A stretch of DNA of 64,000 bases from Viridibacillus sp050279675 (GTDB lineage: Bacteria; Bacillota; Bacilli; Bacillales_A; Planococcaceae), in the NCBI RefSeq assembly GCF_050279675.1, contig NZ_JBNNUK010000015.1, forward strand, positions 1 through 64,000. The letters are read 5' to 3'. A model generated the notes under the pieces. That model made no database searches. It saw only the letters and a program-made list of their open reading frames with translations, and was not told the origin of the DNA. The first letter of the stretch is position 1. The number at the start of each line of letters is the position of its first letter. Below are positions 61,963 to 64,000 of this stretch, piece by piece. A program made the translations under genes and the position numbers.

Positions 61963-62451
61963 TAATTCCTCCTTAAATAAAAAACATAAACGTTACTGAA
62001 AATTGATTTGCTATTAGACAAAATGTTTAAGTATGCATGCAATAGGTGAAAATAATGATTTTTCCTTACATTGCATCAGTAGAATTTTAATTGATTTTTT
62101 AGCTATTGTAAATAGTGTGCAATTGGGAGTGCGAACACTATACTGAACAAGTTATCAAAGGGCTGCTGCTTAAATTCAGTCGGCTTAAGAAAAACAAGAG
62201 TTTGAACTAAGTGTAGCCAGCCGCTTATTTCTTATACAACTTATATGCCAATGTAATCTAGACACAATATGTTTTTCTGATTTTTATAGTTTCGTTCGGG
62301 TTTCATTATGGCGTAATTATGCCTGGTGTGTCTCCCATAAGATAAATCAAATTCAGTTTTAGTTATCAATTCAATATATGTACATATCAGAATTACCATA
62401 AATATTTTGTATATGCTATTTCTATTTTCAGTATATAAAAGTGAAGAAAAA
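61963..62451. other. Intergenic region without recognisable gene
   Basis: This roughly 490-bp AT-rich spacer lies upstream of the purine nucleoside phosphorylase gene. I saw no coding remnant, riboswitch core or strong promoter pair. The sequence GGCTGCTGCTTAAATTCAGTCGGC...CAGCCGC (62161-62225) may form a loose stem. Confidence 0.4.
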
Positions 62452-62454
62452 AAT

Positions 62455-62484
62455 AAAAAACCTGAGAGAATACCCCCAGGTTTT
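62455..62484 (-). terminator. Terminator of the GlsB-like gene
   Basis: On the minus strand AACCTG and CAGGTT pair around a 12-nt loop, followed by TTTTAT; the stem is short. Confidence 0.6.
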
Positions 62485-62486
62485 CA

Positions 62487-62741
62487 TTAATCTTTATTCA
62501 TTAATTTAAAAATAAAACTTACAATTAAAATCAACAGAATGGAGCCAATTAATGCAGGGAAAATATAAAAGTCACTTACTAATGGTCCCCATTGACCTAA
62601 TAATTTACCACCTATCCAAGCTCCAATAATGCCTGCAATCACATTACCTATCATTCCACCTGGGATGTCCTTACCTATAATTAAGCCCGCTACCCATCCG
62701 AGAAGGCCACCTATAATAATAAACCAAAGAAAACTGAACAT
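62487..62741 (-). CDS. GlsB/YeaQ/YmgE family membrane protein
   Basis: The 84-residue protein has three hydrophobic, glycine-rich helices: IIIGGLLGWVAGLIIGKDIP, GGMIGNVIAGIIGAWIGGKL and the C-terminal IGSILLILIVSFIFKLM. This is the transglycosylase-associated/GlsB family, often linked with general stress. AAAAGGAGAG precedes ATG 62741. Confidence 0.9.
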   Translation of the reverse strand: MFSFLWFIIIGGLLGWVAGLIIGKDIPGGMIGNVIAGIIGAWIGGKLLGQWGPLVSDFYIFPALIGSILLILIVSFIFKLMNKD

Positions 62742-62931
62742 ACCGAACTCTCCTTTTAAATTTGGATTTGATATTAGTATTCCCCAATAACTGAAGATTA
62801 TTAATTTTTAACGGAAACATTACCATGAGTAGATCAATCCAAGCTACTTAAATTAGATTACAGGTAGCTGATTTTCCATGAAAAGGAATCGGGATAGTAT
62901 AAAATAGCCACAAAGTGTAAAAAACATAATT

Positions 62932-63039
62932 GAGGAGTTTGGAACTGAAACTGATATCAGCGAAGTAGCGAAGCAGAATAATAAAGGTGAGCAAAACAAG
63001 CAAAAAGCTTCGGGTAAATTTGCTAAGAATAATCAAAAT
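62932..63039 (+). pseudogene. Gamma-type small acid-soluble spore protein remnant
   Basis: An open stretch without a start codon reads EEFGTETDISEVAKQNNKGE and QNKQKASGKFAKNNQNNSNY. The FGTETD...VxKQN...ASG order is that of the gamma-type SASP repeat. The first repeat and the start are missing, and the frame runs on into unrelated sequence. Identification rests on this short motif only. Confidence 0.5.
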
Positions 63040-63377
63040 AACTCGAACTATTCATGGATACCTCTAATAAATAGTTTTAGGAAGAACTTGATGAAGATAT
63101 CGACGCTGAATAATTTTTATAAAAAAGAAGTAAAGAGCATGTCGATGAACAAGAATACGATTATAAACATATTTATCTAATCTTAATGTTTGTTTGAATT
63201 AATAATAATGATTTTTCAATTACTTTAAAGAACCTCCACACTAGATCAGAATCATTTTTGAGTAGAAACTTAACCTGTCACCGTCTTAATAACACTAAAT
63301 TTTAATTTTTTTAATTTGACGTATTTTTCTTCCAATATAAACCACACTAATTGTCCATTACAGAAAAGGGTGAAAAC

Positions 63378-64000
63378 ATGGTAAATAAAATAGTCATATC
63401 CGTTATAATCATTTTCTTGATAGTTAGCCTTACATTTGCCTTTTCAATGTCTCCTACCAAAGATATTAAAAATACTGTTATCAATCAAAAGCAAAAACAA
63501 AAACCAGTTATACTCATTACTGTAGACTCTCTTATGAGTCAGTCCATTCAACAAGCTATTCAAGAAAAAAAAGCACCTGCCTTTTCATTTTTAATGAAAA
63601 ACGGACAATTCTACCCAGAAGCAATTAGCTCTTATCCTACAATGTCTGTCGCGATTGACAGCACTTTGTTGACTGGTACTTATGCTGATCAACATAAGAT
63701 TCCAGGTCTTATTTGGTTTAAGAAAGATGAAAATCGCATTATTAGTTATGGAAGTGGGATAAGTGAAATATGGAGCCTTGGAGTTAAAAATGTTGCCTAC
63801 GATGGTATTGTAAATTTAAACAAAGAGCATTTGAGCAAAAATGTTCAGACTATTCATGAAGAACTATCAAAGGATAACATTCAATCTGCCTCTATCAATG
63901 GACTTTTATACCGTGGAACTTTTCACCATCAATTAAATGTCCCGAAACTAATTTCAGCAATGGGACTTCTACCAAGTAAAATAGATACCAATGGACCATC
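63378..64000 (+). CDS. Alkaline phosphatase family protein (3' end outside window)
   Basis: ATG 63378 after AAAAGGGTGA opens a frame that continues past the window end (at least 207 residues). Residues 5-25 are a signal/anchor; ILITVDSLMSQSIQQA supplies the metal-binding Asp, and SYPTMSVAIDSTLLTGTYAD followed by QHKIPG the nucleophilic Thr and its surroundings of type I phosphodiesterase/nucleotide pyrophosphatase proteins. It should be extracytoplasmic; substrate unknown. Confidence 0.85.
   Translation, partial: MVNKIVISVIIIFLIVSLTFAFSMSPTKDIKNTVINQKQKQKPVILITVDSLMSQSIQQAIQEKKAPAFSFLMKNGQFYPEAISSYPTMSVAIDSTLLTGTYADQHKIPGLIWFKKDENRIISYGSGISEIWSLGVKNVAYDGIVNLNKEHLSKNVQTIHEELSKDNIQSASINGLLYRGTFHHQLNVPKLISAMGLLPSKIDTNGP

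Noticed and set aside
61963..62300. Purine riboswitch upstream of purine nucleoside phosphorylase
   Set aside because: No conserved purine-aptamer core could be found on the minus strand.

Overview
The window is low-GC DNA from an endospore-forming member of the Bacillales (Bacillaceae/Planococcaceae type; I cannot fix the genus). This rests on strong AGGAGG-type ribosome binding sites, frequent TTG/GTG starts, Bce- and Lnr-type peptide/antibiotic detoxification modules, an Amj-type lipid II flippase, a SpoIIP-domain protein, a gamma-type spore-protein remnant and a Bacillus-order rib operon (ribD-ribE-ribBA-ribH). No rRNA, tRNA, CRISPR array or transposase was seen.

Positions 1-17,050 are an accessory region: short single genes with their own ribosome binding sites (DinB-like, DUF1569, MerR, phosphotransferase, NUDIX, SAP-domain, GNAT, small membrane and secreted proteins) separated by at least twelve copies or fragments of one structured intergenic repeat. 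The repeat is an inverted repeat with arms TTCAACTAA / TTAGTTGAA around a CGGG-type loop, then a GAGC...GCTC terminator-like hairpin, then a second TTCAACTAA / TTAGTTGAA hairpin. Several genes here are broken (SUKH/SMI1, agmatine deiminase, a second phosphotransferase, a secreted protein, a flavin-dependent oxidoreductase, an NAD(P)-binding protein), and two of the truncations abut repeat sequence. A TetR-controlled ABC exporter operon closes the region.

Positions 17,350-24,650 hold a DUF2935 protein, an MFS transporter preceded by a possible leader-peptide attenuator, a divergent HxlR/nitroreductase pair with twin operators, VOC, alpha/beta-hydrolase and GyrI-like proteins, and Amj. Positions 24,875-30,038 are a five-gene LnrJKLMN-like locus (histidine kinase, response regulator, ATPase, two permeases). 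Positions 30,264-34,706 hold a dead LysR gene, an ECF sigma factor overlapping a membrane protein that joins an anti-sigma-like N terminus to a SpoIIP domain, a decayed methyltransferase and two small proteins.

The most striking element is at 34,891-35,668: three complete FMN riboswitches in tandem, each followed by its own terminator, directly before ribD-ribE-ribBA-ribH (35,697-39,111). The rest is mostly envelope stress and drug resistance: a second ECF sigma/membrane anti-sigma pair, an unknown protein with a Trm11-like methyltransferase, an MFS pump, a MarR-controlled heterodimeric ABC exporter with one degenerate ATP site, a GNAT protein, an RND pump, and a BceRS-BceAB module. The window ends with purine nucleoside phosphorylase, a GlsB-like protein, a spore-protein remnant and the start of an alkaline phosphatase family protein.
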